Assembly (NCBI RefSeq): GCF_006227205.1 | Contig: NZ_VCNG01000012.1 | Coordinates: forward strand, 1 to 64,000 | DNA length: 64,000 nt | From: Pseudomonas sp. ICMP22404 | GTDB lineage: Bacteria; Pseudomonadota; Gammaproteobacteria; Pseudomonadales; Pseudomonadaceae | Direction: 5' to 3' | Shown: piece by piece, positions 36,532 through 45,419 of the stretch | Layout of the letters: every line of letters begins with the position of its first letter | How positions within the stretch are numbered: position 1 is the first letter of the stretch | Made by a program: the position numbers and the translations under genes | The notes under the pieces: model-generated | What the model was told of the DNA's origin: nothing | Database searches by the model: none | The model's input: only the letters and a program-made list of their open reading frames with translations

Positions 36532-36630
36532 ACTTGTCTGTGGAGGAGACCGAGCACCTTGCTCGGCTTTCCGTTACAATGCGCCACCGTGTCGACGACT
36601 TGAGTCGCGAAGTTTAAGCCGAGGTGCTCC

Positions 36631-36972
36631 ATGGATATCATCGAAACGATCAAAGATCAGATTGCCAACAACACCGTCCTGCTCTACATGAAAGGCTCGC
36701 CGAATGCGCCGCAGTGCGGTTTCTCGGCCAAGGCTGCTCAGGCGGTAATGGCATGTGGCGAGAAGTTTGCCTACGTGGACATCCTGCAGAACCCGGAAAT
36801 CCGTGCCAACCTGCCGAAGTACGCCAACTGGCCAACCTTCCCACAGCTGTGGGTCGCAGGTGAGTTGATCGGCGGTAGCGACATCATGACCGAGATGGCC
36901 GCTGACGGTTCGCTGCAGACCACGATCAAGAATGCTGTCGTAAAAGCGGCAGAGAGCAAGACCGAAGCCTGA
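36631..36972 (+). CDS. grxD: Monothiol glutaredoxin Grx4/GrxD
   Basis: A 113-residue CGFS-type glutaredoxin (active-site Cys29 in PQCGFSAKA), with the NWPTFPQLWV and GGSDIMTEM glutathione-binding segments. It binds and transfers [2Fe-2S] clusters with BolA-type partners. CGAGG precedes ATG 36631. It lies near other iron-redox genes (bfr, bfd, peroxiredoxin). Confidence 0.95.
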   Translation: MDIIETIKDQIANNTVLLYMKGSPNAPQCGFSAKAAQAVMACGEKFAYVDILQNPEIRANLPKYANWPTFPQLWVAGELIGGSDIMTEMAADGSLQTTIKNAVVKAAESKTEA

Positions 36973-37013
36973 TCCTCATGTTCGCCACACACGCTGTGGT
37001 TGAACAGGGATCT

Positions 37014-37102
37014 TGTGGGAGTGAGCCTGCTCGCGATTGCGGCGGGTCAGATACAGTGATGGCGGCTGATACACCGCAATCGCGAGCAGGCTCGCTCCCA
37101 CA
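37014..37102. repeat. REPIN downstream of grxD
   Basis: TGTGGGAGTGAGCCTGCTCG from 37014 faces its inverted copy ending at 37102. Confidence 0.85.
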
Positions 37103-37137
37103 GTAGATGTTCAGTGTCGCCTGGGTCGCCAGGCAAT

Positions 37138-37174
37138 AAAAAGCCCCGCCTCTCGTCAGAGGGCGGGGCTTTTT
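37138..37174. terminator. Bidirectional terminator between grxD and bfr
   Basis: AAAAAGCCCCGCC and GGCGGGGCTTTTT form a strong stem with T-runs on both strands, suited to the converging grxD and bacterioferritin genes. Confidence 0.9.
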
Positions 37175-37196
37175 AGTGGCTCGTTTTTGGCGAAGG

Positions 37197-37670
37197 TTAT
37201 TCTTCGCCCATCTGCGATTGCAGGTAGTTCTCAAGACCGACCTTGTCGATCAGGCCCAGTTGGGTTTCCAGCCAGTCAATGTGCTCTTCCTCGGACTCGA
37301 GGATGTCTTCCAGCAGTTCACGGCTGCCGAAGTCACCAACGCTTTCGCAATGAGCGATGGCGGCTTTCAGGTCGGTGTGGCCGGTGCGTTCGATACGCAG
37401 GTCGCACTCGAGCATTTCCCGGGTGTGTTCGCCGATGTGCAGTTTGCCCAGGTCCTGGACGTTCGGCAGGCCTTCGAGGAACAGGATGCGCTTGATCAGT
37501 TTATCCGCGTGTTTCATCTCGTCGATGGACTCGTGGTACTCGTGCTTGCCCAGCTTGTTCAGGCCCCAGTCTTCGTACATGCGTGCGTGCAGGAAGTACT
37601 GGTTGATTGCGACCAGTTCATTGGCGAGGATCTTGTTGAGATGCTGGATGACTGTAACGTCGCCTTTCAT
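37197..37670 (-). CDS. bfr: Bacterioferritin
   Basis: A 157-residue bacterioferritin subunit. It stores iron and has the haem-ligand Met52 (SIDEMKHAD) and ferroxidase residues in ANELVAINQYFLHARMYEDW and ESEEEHIDWLE. Start MKGDVTVIQHLNKIL (37670) is chosen; a longer upstream frame is not family-like. It shares strand and neighbourhood with bfd, which mobilises its iron. The sequence is closer to BfrB-type haem proteins than to FtnA. Confidence 0.95.
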   Translation of the reverse strand: MKGDVTVIQHLNKILANELVAINQYFLHARMYEDWGLNKLGKHEYHESIDEMKHADKLIKRILFLEGLPNVQDLGKLHIGEHTREMLECDLRIERTGHTDLKAAIAHCESVGDFGSRELLEDILESEEEHIDWLETQLGLIDKVGLENYLQSQMGEE

Positions 37671-37824
37671 GGTGAGGCCTGCCCTGTAGTAGCTGTCTAT
37701 GAGGCAGAGTTTGAGCCGCGTATTTACGGGTGTCAAACCTAAGTTATTGAATAATAAATGAAAATTAATCGGAATAAGAATGTTTGTGTTCCGCGTCTTG
37801 AAGCTAAGCAATTGATTTACAGGC

Positions 37825-37857
37825 ATAAAAAAACCGGACACTGAGTCCGGTTCTTTT
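37825..37857 (-). terminator. bfd terminator
   Basis: On the minus strand AACCGGACTCAGTGTCCGGTT forms an 8-bp stem followed by TTTTTTT. It lies 13 bp past the bfd stop and separates bfd from bfr. Confidence 0.88.
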
Positions 37858-37869
37858 GAAAGCTGGTTA

Positions 37870-38088
37870 TTAAGCGGCGCTGAATTCCACGGGGAAGGGG
37901 ATCGACGCCTGGGCCGTTTGCGCTTTGGCGAGGGTTTCACGCACCACTTCCTTGGCCAGGCAGGCGCATTTGCCGCATTGGCTGGCTACGCCGGTGGCCT
38001 GGCGGACTTCGCGATAGCTGCAGCAACCTTCATAGATCGCTTCGCGGATTTGTCCGTCGGTGACGCCAGTGCAGAGGCATACATACAT
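37870..38088 (-). CDS. bfd: Bacterioferritin-associated ferredoxin Bfd
   Basis: A 72-residue [2Fe-2S] ferredoxin that binds bacterioferritin and reduces its iron core for release. Four cysteines are in place: Cys4 and Cys6 (MYVCLC) and the pair in SQCGKCACLA. Start at ATG 38088; a 10-residue upstream extension is rejected. A Fur box about 50 bp upstream indicates induction under iron starvation. Confidence 0.95.
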   Translation of the reverse strand: MYVCLCTGVTDGQIREAIYEGCCSYREVRQATGVASQCGKCACLAKEVVRETLAKAQTAQASIPFPVEFSAA

Positions 38089-38135
38089 AAGTGAGAACCG
38101 TCGCTGGTTGTGACTCAATTGAGATGGATCTTAAT

Positions 38136-38154
38136 GTTAACGAGAATGATTGTC
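38136..38154 (-). promoter_or_regulatory. Fur box upstream of bfd
   Basis: GTTAACGAGAATGATTGTC matches the 19-bp Fur consensus GATAATGATAATCATTATC at about 14 positions. It lies 48-66 bp before the bfd start. Confidence 0.75.
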
Positions 38155-38191
38155 AAAGTGGTTTCTGAAGTGTCTGGGCTGGAGCCGCCAC

Positions 38192-38264
38192 GGGCTGACG
38201 AACGGTTTTTTAGTGGCACTCTGGCGATTTTTCGATAACGCCAAAAAACCGTTGAGGACAGCCC
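38192..38264. repeat. Long nested hairpin between bfd and the peroxiredoxin gene
   Basis: GGGCTG (38192) pairs with CAGCCC (38259-38264); inside, AACGGTTTTTT (38201-38211) pairs with AAAAAACCGTT (38243-38253); inside again TGGC pairs with GCCA. It does not belong to the REP families of this window. It may be a terminator, a structured leader or a small RNA. Confidence 0.6.
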
Positions 38265-38301
38265 AAATGCCCGGTGTATGATGGTCGGTCCTTGCGAAGC
38301 G

Positions 38302-38350
38302 GGTTCGTGTCACAGGGCTGTCGCCGGAGGGTGACAGGCTGACGCGAACC
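38302..38350 (+). promoter_or_regulatory. Structured leader of the peroxiredoxin gene
   Basis: GGTTCGTGTCA (38302-38312) pairs with TGACGCGAACC (38340-38350) with one mismatch, and CTGTC/GACAG (38318-38322, 38333-38337) nest inside. It ends 35 bp before the ATG and might control translation or stability. Confidence 0.45.
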
Positions 38351-38385
38351 TCAGTTTTTCACGTTATTACACCAGGAGATATCCA

Positions 38386-38988
<603 letters not shown>

Positions 38989-39001
38989 GCGAACCAGGCA
39001 T

Positions 39002-39034
39002 AAAAAAACCGGCTCTCGATGGGCCGGTTTTTTT
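39002..39034 (+). terminator. Peroxiredoxin gene terminator
   Basis: AAAAAACCGGC and GCCGGTTTTTTT pair into a strong stem with a T-run, 14 bp after the stop. Confidence 0.9.
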
Positions 39035-39059
39035 ATGGTTTAGAACTGCACGCAGTACT

Positions 39060-39191
39060 TGTGGCGAGGGGATTTATCCCCGCTGGGCTGTGCAGCAGCC
39101 CTAAAAGCACTCACTCGGTGTATCAGTTCCGGTTGAGTCGTTGCCATTGGGGCTGCTGCGCAGCCCAGCGGGGATAAATCCCCTCGCCACA
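39060..39191. repeat. Inverted repeat of the GTGGCGAGGGGATTTATCCCC class
   Basis: TGTGGCGAGGGGATTTATCC at 39060 has an exact inverted copy ending at 39191, each followed inward by GCTGGGCTG-GCAGC. The arms are long and the internal spacer is about 40 bp. This is a third Pseudomonas extragenic palindrome family, between two convergent genes. Confidence 0.85.
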
Positions 39192-39213
39192 TAAAGCCAA
39201 GCCAGGATTTGCA

Positions 39214-39891
39214 TCAGTCGTCGAAATCCTGCCAGCCACCCATCTCCTTCCAGCGATTGACGATCCCGCAAAACAGTTCGGCCGTTTTCTCGGTGTCGTA
39301 GCGGGCCGAGTGGGCTTCACGGCCGTCGAAGTCGATGTCGGCAGCCTGGCAGGCCTTGGCCAACACGGTCTGGCCGTACGCCAGGCCGGCCAGGGTGGCG
39401 GTGTCGAAGCTGGAGAAGGGATGGAACGGGTTGCGCTTCATGTCCAGGCGCGCGACGGCCGCGTTGAGGAAACCGAGGTCGAAGCTGCTGTTGTGCCCGA
39501 CCAGGATCGCGCGTTTGCAGCCGTTGGCCTTCAGCGCCTTGCGCACACCGCGGAAGATGTCGGTCAGGGCTGTTTCTTCACTGACGGCCATGCGCAATGG
39601 ATGATCGAGCTTGATCCCGGTGAATTCCAGGGCCGCCGCTTCGATGTTGGCACCTTCGAAGGGTTCGACGCGAAAGAAATAGGTGTGATCGGGGAACACA
39701 AAGCCTTTTTCGTCCATGCCGATGGTGGTCGCGGCAATTTCCAGCAGCGCATCGGTGGCGGAGTTGAAACCGCCGGTCTCTACGTCGACCACGACCGGCA
39801 GGTAACCCCGGAACCGGGCAGCCATGGGGTGGCGAGTGCCGCTTGAACCGCCGTTGCCGTCCAGTTCGTCATCGAAATGCTCTTCACTCAC
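39214..39891 (-). CDS. rnt: Ribonuclease T
   Basis: A 225-residue DEDD-family 3'-5' exonuclease that trims tRNA and other small RNA 3' ends. Exo motifs are visible: VVDVETGGFN (Exo I), GHNSSFDLGFL (Exo II) and HSARYDTEKTAELF (Exo III, with His). It overlaps the pyrC stop by four bases, so the two are cotranscribed. Confidence 0.95.
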   Translation of the reverse strand: MSEEHFDDELDGNGGSSGTRHPMAARFRGYLPVVVDVETGGFNSATDALLEIAATTIGMDEKGFVFPDHTYFFRVEPFEGANIEAAALEFTGIKLDHPLRMAVSEETALTDIFRGVRKALKANGCKRAILVGHNSSFDLGFLNAAVARLDMKRNPFHPFSSFDTATLAGLAYGQTVLAKACQAADIDFDGREAHSARYDTEKTAELFCGIVNRWKEMGGWQDFDD

Positions 39892-40934
39892 GCGCTTTCC
39901 TCCAGCAGGCGCCAGCGCAGTTTTTCACCGGCGCGCAGCGGGATGACAGTCTGCTCGCCGAAGGGCAGGCTGGCGGGGGCGGTCCATTCGTCGCGGACCA
40001 GGGTAATACGATCGGTGTTCACCGGCAGGCCGTAGAAACGTGGGCCATGGAGGCTGGCGAAGCCTTCGAGCTTTTCCAGCGCATTGCGTTGTTCGAACGC
40101 CTCGGCGTACATCTCGATGGCGGCATAGGCGGTGTAGCAACCGGCGCAGCCGCAGGCCGCTTCCTTGGCATGGCGGGCGTGGGGCGCCGAGTCCGTGCCG
40201 AGGAAAAACTTGGCGCTGCCGCTGGTGGCGGCATCGAGCAGGGCTTCCTGGTGGGTGTTGCGCTTGAGGATCGGCAGGCAATAGAAATGCGGCCGGATCC
40301 CGCCCACCAGCATGTGGTTGCGGTTGTACAGCAGGTGATGCGCCGTGATGGTTGCGCCGACGTTGGCCGGGGCCTCATTGACGAACTGCACGGCATCGCC
40401 GGTGGTGATGTGTTCGAACACGACCTTGAGTGTCGGGAAGCGCTCCACGACGCGGCGCATGTGCTCGTCGATGAAGATCTTCTCGCGGTCGAATACGTCG
40501 ACGTCGCCGCGGGTGACTTCACCGTGGATCAGCAAGGGCATGCCGACTTCGGCCATGGCCTCCAGCGCCGGGAAGATCTTGTCGATGCTGGTGACCCCGG
40601 AGTCCGAGTTCGTCGTGGCGCCGGCAGGGTACAGCTTGGCGGCATGGACGAAGCCGCTGGCCTTGGCGTCGCGGATTTCTTCGGGCTGGGTACGGTCGGT
40701 GAGGTAAAGCACCATCAGCGGTTCGAAGCGGCTGCCGGTCGGGCGTGCGGCGAGGATACGCTGGCGATAGCCGTCGGCCTCGCTGGCATTGCGCACGGGC
40801 GGAACCAGGTTGGGCATGATGATTGCGCGCCCGAAGGTGCGCGCGACATCGGCGACGGTATGGGTCAACACAGCACCATCGCGAAGATGAATATGCCAGT
40901 CGTCGGGACGCAGCAGGGTCAGGCGGTCGGACAT
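39888..40934 (-). CDS. pyrC: Dihydroorotase PyrC
   Basis: A 348-residue class II dihydroorotase of pyrimidine synthesis, converting carbamoyl aspartate to dihydroorotate. The zinc motif DWHIHLRDG, the carboxylated lysine region (AAKLYPAGATTNSDSG), and later zinc histidines (HGEV, HITTGDA) are visible. It starts the pyrC-rnt pair. Confidence 0.96.
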   Translation of the reverse strand: MSDRLTLLRPDDWHIHLRDGAVLTHTVADVARTFGRAIIMPNLVPPVRNASEADGYRQRILAARPTGSRFEPLMVLYLTDRTQPEEIRDAKASGFVHAAKLYPAGATTNSDSGVTSIDKIFPALEAMAEVGMPLLIHGEVTRGDVDVFDREKIFIDEHMRRVVERFPTLKVVFEHITTGDAVQFVNEAPANVGATITAHHLLYNRNHMLVGGIRPHFYCLPILKRNTHQEALLDAATSGSAKFFLGTDSAPHARHAKEAACGCAGCYTAYAAIEMYAEAFEQRNALEKLEGFASLHGPRFYGLPVNTDRITLVRDEWTAPASLPFGEQTVIPLRAGEKLRWRLLEESA

Positions 40935-41125
40935 TGGGGGGCTTCCAGGCGGGTCAAACTCTGGGGAATGCTACCGGAAAAGACCGATGCAGGCACTCGC
41001 TATCAAGTTTTGCCGCAAGTGACCGATAGCTCCTTCAGGCATGAACCGAATCCGTGCCGTGTCTCGGGGCGGCGTGATGCGCCCAGCGAGTACCGAATTT
41101 CGTACAAAAGCCAGTGGAGCCTCCC

Positions 41126-42148
41126 GTGCGCCAGCGTTATCTAGCCTTGCTCAGTGTGTTTGCCAGTCTTCCTGCCATGGCGCTCACTTTCCAGACCCGT
41201 CTGGAGAGCATTGAGTGGACGGTTGAAGGCGACAAGTTCGAGTGCCGGCTGAGCCAGCCGATCACCGATTTCGGCAGCGGCGAATTCGTTCGCCGGGCGG
41301 GCGAGCAGGCCACGTTCCGCCTCAAGACCTATAACCCGATGCAGGGCGGCGGGTCGGCAACCTTGCTGGCGGCGGCTGCGCCGTGGCAACCGGGGCGGGG
41401 CGACATCAACCTGGGATCGGTCAGGATCGGCAGTGGCGACGTGCTGTTCAACAGCTCCCAGGTCCAGGCGGGTCGTTTGATCAGCGGGCTGATGGAGGGG
41501 CGTAGCCCGGTAGTGCGTCGCAACACCGAGGACGGGAGGGTGTCGGAAGTCCGGCTACTGCCCGTGCGCTTCAACAAGGCCTTCAGCGACTATCAAGGTT
41601 GTGTGGCGAAACTGTTGCCAAAGAATTTCGAGCAGATTAAGCAGACCCAGATCGGCTTCCCCGGCGAAGAGGTCGAGCTCGACGCACACGCCAAGGCCCA
41701 ATTGCAGGTGATGCTCGACTTCATCAAGGCCGACCCGAGCGTCAATCATGTCGAGCTTGACGGTCACTCCGACAACAGCGGTAACCGTTTGACCAATCGT
41801 GAGCTGTCGCGCCGCCGGGCCCTGGCGGTCCAGGATTTCTTCAAGGCCAATGGCTTCCAGGAGTCGCAGATCACCTTGCGCTTCCATGGCGAGCGCTACC
41901 CTCTGGTACCCAACACCAACGCCGCCAACCGGGCCAAGAACCGCCGTGTGGTCGTCCAGCTGTCGCGTGTGTCCCCCACCGAAGCGCCGGTACCTCAACC
42001 TGCCCTTCAGCCAGCACCCGCGCCCGCTGCGGCTCCGGCCAAGGCGCCAGCACCGACCGCCGCACCCGCCAAGGCCCCGTCGCCCGCGGCTGCGCCGGCC
42101 AAGACCTCGGCCCCGAGTCCCGTTCCAGCCACTGCGCGGACATCCTGA
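41126..42148 (+). CDS. motY: MotY-like flagellar T-ring / OmpA-family protein
   Basis: A 340-residue exported protein with a signal peptide (RYLALLSVFASLPAMA), a MotY-type N-terminal domain (about 20-150), an OmpA-type peptidoglycan-binding domain (about 160-280; VELDGHSDNSGNRLTNRELS, NRAKNRRVVVQL) and an Ala/Pro/Lys-rich tail of about 50 residues. MotY anchors stators to the flagellar motor. I chose GTG 41126, seven bases after GGAG; GTG 41114 is possible. The gene order pyrC-motY-argG supports the name. Confidence 0.85.
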   Translation: MRQRYLALLSVFASLPAMALTFQTRLESIEWTVEGDKFECRLSQPITDFGSGEFVRRAGEQATFRLKTYNPMQGGGSATLLAAAAPWQPGRGDINLGSVRIGSGDVLFNSSQVQAGRLISGLMEGRSPVVRRNTEDGRVSEVRLLPVRFNKAFSDYQGCVAKLLPKNFEQIKQTQIGFPGEEVELDAHAKAQLQVMLDFIKADPSVNHVELDGHSDNSGNRLTNRELSRRRALAVQDFFKANGFQESQITLRFHGERYPLVPNTNAANRAKNRRVVVQLSRVSPTEAPVPQPALQPAPAPAAAPAKAPAPTAAPAKAPSPAAAPAKTSAPSPVPATARTS

Positions 42149-42275
42149 TTCGATTTGATCGTCGCGCGGTCGACATAATCTGTCGCTTCGTCGTCATAAG
42201 CTGTCGCGCCTCTGTAAATTATCTGCGCCGGACGTTAGACTTGACGGCTTTCCGTACAACCCGTGGAGTGATGGC

Positions 42276-43493
42276 ATGGCGGACGTAAACAAGGTCGTTC
42301 TGGCGTATTCCGGCGGCCTGGACACTTCGGTGATCCTCAAGTGGCTGCAGGACACTTATAACTGCGAAGTGGTGACCTTCACCGCTGACCTGGGGCAGGG
42401 CGAAGAAGTCGAGCCTGCACGCGCCAAGGCTCAGGCCATGGGCGTCAAAGAGATCTACATCGATGACCTGCGCGAAGAATTCGTCCGCGACTTCGTGTTC
42501 CCGATGTTCCGTGCCAACACCGTTTACGAAGGCGAGTACCTGCTTGGTACGTCCATCGCCCGTCCGCTGATCGCCAAGCGCCTGATCGAAATCGCCAACG
42601 AAACCGGCGCCGACGCCATTTCCCATGGCGCCACCGGCAAAGGCAACGACCAGGTGCGTTTCGAACTGGGCGCCTATGCCCTCAAGCCCGGCGTGAAAGT
42701 CATTGCCCCGTGGCGCGAGTGGGACCTGCTGTCCCGTGAAAAACTGATGGATTACGCCGAGAAGCATGCGATCCCGATCGAGCGTCACGGCAAGAAAAAA
42801 TCCCCGTACTCGATGGATGCCAACCTGCTGCACATCTCCTATGAAGGCGGCGTGCTGGAAGACACCTGGACCGAGCACGAAGAAGACATGTGGCGCTGGA
42901 CCGTTTCCCCGGAAAAGGCCCCGGATACTCCGCAATACCTGGAGCTGACCTATCGCAACGGCGATATCGTCGCTCTGGACGGCGTGGAAATGAGCCCGGC
43001 CACTGTGCTGGCGACCCTGAACCGTATCGGCGGCGAACACGGCATCGGTCGTCTGGACATCGTCGAGAACCGTTATGTCGGCATGAAGTCCCGTGGTTGC
43101 TACGAAACCCCAGGCGGCACCATCATGCTGCGTGCTCACAGGGCAATCGAATCGATCACCCTGGACCGCGAAGTGGCGCACCTCAAAGACGAGTTGATGC
43201 CCAAGTATGCCAGCCTGATCTACACCGGTTACTGGTGGAGCCCTGAGCGTCTGATGCTGCAACAGATGATCGACGCCTCCCAGGTCAATGTGAACGGTGT
43301 CGTACGCCTGAAGCTGTACAAGGGCAATGTGATCGTGACCGGGCGCAAGTCCGACGATTCGCTGTTCGATGCCAACATCGCGACCTTCGAAGAAGACGGT
43401 GGCGCCTACAACCAGGCCGACGCGGCCGGGTTCATCAAGCTCAATGCCTTGCGCATGCGCATCGCGGCGAACAAGGGTCGCAAGCTGTTCTGA
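42276..43493 (+). CDS. argG: Argininosuccinate synthase ArgG
   Basis: A 405-residue enzyme joining citrulline and aspartate with ATP. The ATP-pyrophosphatase P-loop is AYSGGLDTSVIL; GATGKGNDQVRFE and SPYSMDANLLH are family motifs. GTGGAG precedes ATG 42276. With argF it supplies two arginine-pathway steps in this window, though from separate transcripts. Confidence 0.97.
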   Translation: MADVNKVVLAYSGGLDTSVILKWLQDTYNCEVVTFTADLGQGEEVEPARAKAQAMGVKEIYIDDLREEFVRDFVFPMFRANTVYEGEYLLGTSIARPLIAKRLIEIANETGADAISHGATGKGNDQVRFELGAYALKPGVKVIAPWREWDLLSREKLMDYAEKHAIPIERHGKKKSPYSMDANLLHISYEGGVLEDTWTEHEEDMWRWTVSPEKAPDTPQYLELTYRNGDIVALDGVEMSPATVLATLNRIGGEHGIGRLDIVENRYVGMKSRGCYETPGGTIMLRAHRAIESITLDREVAHLKDELMPKYASLIYTGYWWSPERLMLQQMIDASQVNVNGVVRLKLYKGNVIVTGRKSDDSLFDANIATFEEDGGAYNQADAAGFIKLNALRMRIAANKGRKLF

Positions 43494-43506
43494 TCCTGTC
43501 GATGTG

Positions 43507-43539
43507 AAAACGGCCTGCCCTGAGCAGGCCGTTTTTTTT
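43507..43539 (+). terminator. argG terminator
   Basis: AAAACGGCCTGC and GCAGGCCGTTTTTTTT form a stem with a T-run 14 bp after the stop codon. Confidence 0.92.
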
Positions 43540-43588
43540 GCCTTCCCTACCTGTGCTGCACCCCGTCGCGGCGCTTTCTGCGTAGCGC

Positions 43589-44080
43589 TCATCCGTCCGG
43601 CACAACGCCTGCCCGGTCGCGGTTGTACATGACGTACACGACTATCTCTGTGGGCTGCGCAGCCTGTTTTGAGCGTTTTGCTCGATCGACTTCGATCAGC
43701 CGTTCCGAAGGGTTGCACACGACCAGTATCACTCGCCGTGGATCATGCTTTCCTCGCTGAAGGCGCTCCCGCCATTTTTTTATTTTGTGGGGGCGACGGA
43801 ACACACGTTTACCGCGGCATATCGGGTCATCCATGGTCTTGACGAAGTGTTTGTTCTTGCGAAAGTCTGAAGGGGAATACAACGAGCGATAGTTGAAGTT
43901 GAGCGTGATGAAAAAAAGAAGCAGGAGATAAAAAGGAAAGCTGATCAGGAACCACAGATAATATTTACGATCCTGATCATCCAGAAACGGCAAGGAAATC
44001 GCCGCGGAGGTTTCGGATAAGGTTGCGAATATGGCGATGAGGGTCATGGGGTTTGCAATGGTTTTCAAAGGCTTGTTCAT
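43589..44080 (-). CDS. Unidentified two-helix membrane protein
   Basis: A 163-residue protein. Residues about 9-32 (NPMTLIAIFATLSETSAAISLPF) and 43-62 (WFLISFPFYLLLLFFITLNF) are hydrophobic, followed by a basic region (KKWRERLQRGK) and a C-terminal domain containing VILVVCNPSERLIEV. The pairing of an NPMTLIAIF-type helix with FFITLNFNYRSLYSPSDF resembles membrane modules I have seen attached to varied C-terminal domains, but I cannot name a function. The gene and its upstream gap are poorer in GC than the neighbours, suggesting recent acquisition. Confidence 0.6.
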   Translation of the reverse strand: MNKPLKTIANPMTLIAIFATLSETSAAISLPFLDDQDRKYYLWFLISFPFYLLLLFFITLNFNYRSLYSPSDFRKNKHFVKTMDDPICRGKRVFRRPHKIKKWRERLQRGKHDPRRVILVVCNPSERLIEVDRAKRSKQAAQPTEIVVYVMYNRDRAGVVPDG

Positions 44081-44558
44081 GGTGAATGCTCATGAGTGAT
44101 CCAGTTCGGTTAGTTTAAGTGGCATGAAATTTAATGGTTTGTTGGGTTTGATGAGCTTGAATATATAAGATGGGGGTGTCTTGTTGTGAGTGTCGTATTG
44201 AATGGTCCTGTCCTTTTATATGAATTCTGATGCGCGGGTAGGAGAAAATGACGTTTATGGGTAAATAATTCAGTTACTTTTTATGAACTGTCGAGTCTCT
44301 ATCTATATGTAAAAGGAACGCTTCTACAGGGTAAAAACCGCGCTATTCATAGGGGGGCGGGGACTGTGAAAGCGCCACCCGCTTTCTGCGGACCCATTCA
44401 TGGCACATTATTTCCGCGAGAATTTGTAGGAATTTTCTGTGTTGCCTGTAGGTTGCGTCTTTCGGTGTGGGCGGCCAGGGGGCGCGGCATGCCAAGGTAG
44501 AAATGACTAGGCTATTGTGCCTGCTCTAAAAATTCGAACAGCGAAGTTGGATTTGCCC
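44081..44558. other. 478-bp AT-rich intergenic region
   Basis: I see no coding potential or convincing hairpin here. It separates the divergent two-helix protein gene and the response regulator gene and is clearly lower in GC than the surrounding DNA. Promoters for both genes should lie within it, but I cannot assign -35/-10 boxes with confidence. Confidence 0.5.
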
Positions 44559-45185
44559 ATGAATAAAGTGCTGATCGTTGATGATCATCCCGTCATTCGT
44601 CTTGCTGTACGTTTACTGATGGAGCGTCATGGTTATGAAGTTATTGCCGAAACGGATAACGGCGTCGATGCGTTACAACTTGCCCGGGAGCAAGCCCCCG
44701 ATATTGTCATCCTGGATATTGGTATTCCGAAATTGGACGGGCTGGAGGTCATTGCGCGTCTGACCTCCAACCCCTCACCATTGAAAGTGCTGGTACTGAC
44801 CTCTCAGGCACCCGGGCATTTTTCGATGCGATGCATGCAGACAGGCGCGGCCGGATATGTATGCAAGCAACAGGACCTCACGGAGTTGTTGAGTGCGATA
44901 AAAGCCGTACTCTCCGGCTACAGCTACTTTCCCAACCAGGCGCTGCACACGGTGCGTTCGAGTCTTGGCAATGCCAGCGAATCCGATATGGTGGATCGTT
45001 TGTCTGGAAGGGAAATGATGGTGCTGCAGCAACTGGCTCGCGGAAAAACCAACAAGGAAATTGCGGATGGAATGTTTTTGAGCAACAAGACCGTCAGTAC
45101 CTACAAGACCCGTTTGTTGTTGAAGCTCAATGCCCGTTCGCTGGTCGATTTGATCGAACTGGCACAGCGTAACGGGTTGGTGTGA
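44559..45185 (+). CDS. LuxR/FixJ-type response regulator (BvgA/RocA-like)
   Basis: A 208-residue protein with a receiver domain (phosphoacceptor Asp53 in IVILDIGIP) and a C-terminal LuxR helix-turn-helix (LSGREMMVLQQLARGKTNKEI, NKTVSTYKTRLLLKL). The closest resemblance I can recall is to the BvgA/FimZ/RocA1 group that controls fimbriae. No sensor kinase is adjacent, so it is an orphan here. Start ATG 44559 gives a complete receiver domain. Confidence 0.85.
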   Translation: MNKVLIVDDHPVIRLAVRLLMERHGYEVIAETDNGVDALQLAREQAPDIVILDIGIPKLDGLEVIARLTSNPSPLKVLVLTSQAPGHFSMRCMQTGAAGYVCKQQDLTELLSAIKAVLSGYSYFPNQALHTVRSSLGNASESDMVDRLSGREMMVLQQLARGKTNKEIADGMFLSNKTVSTYKTRLLLKLNARSLVDLIELAQRNGLV

Positions 45186-45206
45186 GGTCTCGGGCACGCG
45201 TACTCA

Positions 45207-45236
45207 GTAAAAAGCCTCCACATGGGAGGCTTTTAC
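45207..45236. terminator. Bidirectional terminator
   Basis: GTAAAAAGCCTCC and GGAGGCTTTTAC form a stem with T/A runs on both sides, ending both the response regulator gene and the convergent PA3496-like gene. Confidence 0.82.
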
Positions 45237-45239
45237 GTG

Positions 45240-45419
45240 TCAGAGGTCAAAGTCGTAATCGGCCAGCTGCTTCTGCAGGCGACGCTCTTCCAGCAGGTTG
45301 TCGATGGTTCGGCGTTTGCTCAGATTGGTCTTGGGCACTTCCACCACCGGTTCGGCGTCTTCGGTTTCAATGGCGATGAAATCGTCTTCTACATCCAGTT
45401 GTTCTTTGCCAGTACTCAT
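45240..45419 (-). CDS. PA3496-family small protein
   Basis: A 59-residue acidic protein, start MSTGKEQLDVEDDF and end EERRLQKQLADYDFDL. The conserved C-terminal core (SKRRTIDNLLEERRLQKQLADYDFDL spread over 35-59) identifies the PA3496 family of pseudomonads, described as putative envelope-integrity proteins; the function is not established. It is upstream of nth on the same strand, as in P. aeruginosa (recalled). There is no membrane segment. Confidence 0.82.
   Translation of the reverse strand: MSTGKEQLDVEDDFIAIETEDAEPVVEVPKTNLSKRRTIDNLLEERRLQKQLADYDFDL

Noticed and set aside
42219..43718. 499-codon minus-strand frame opposite argG
   Set aside because: It crosses the argG terminator and lacks motifs; argG is unambiguous.
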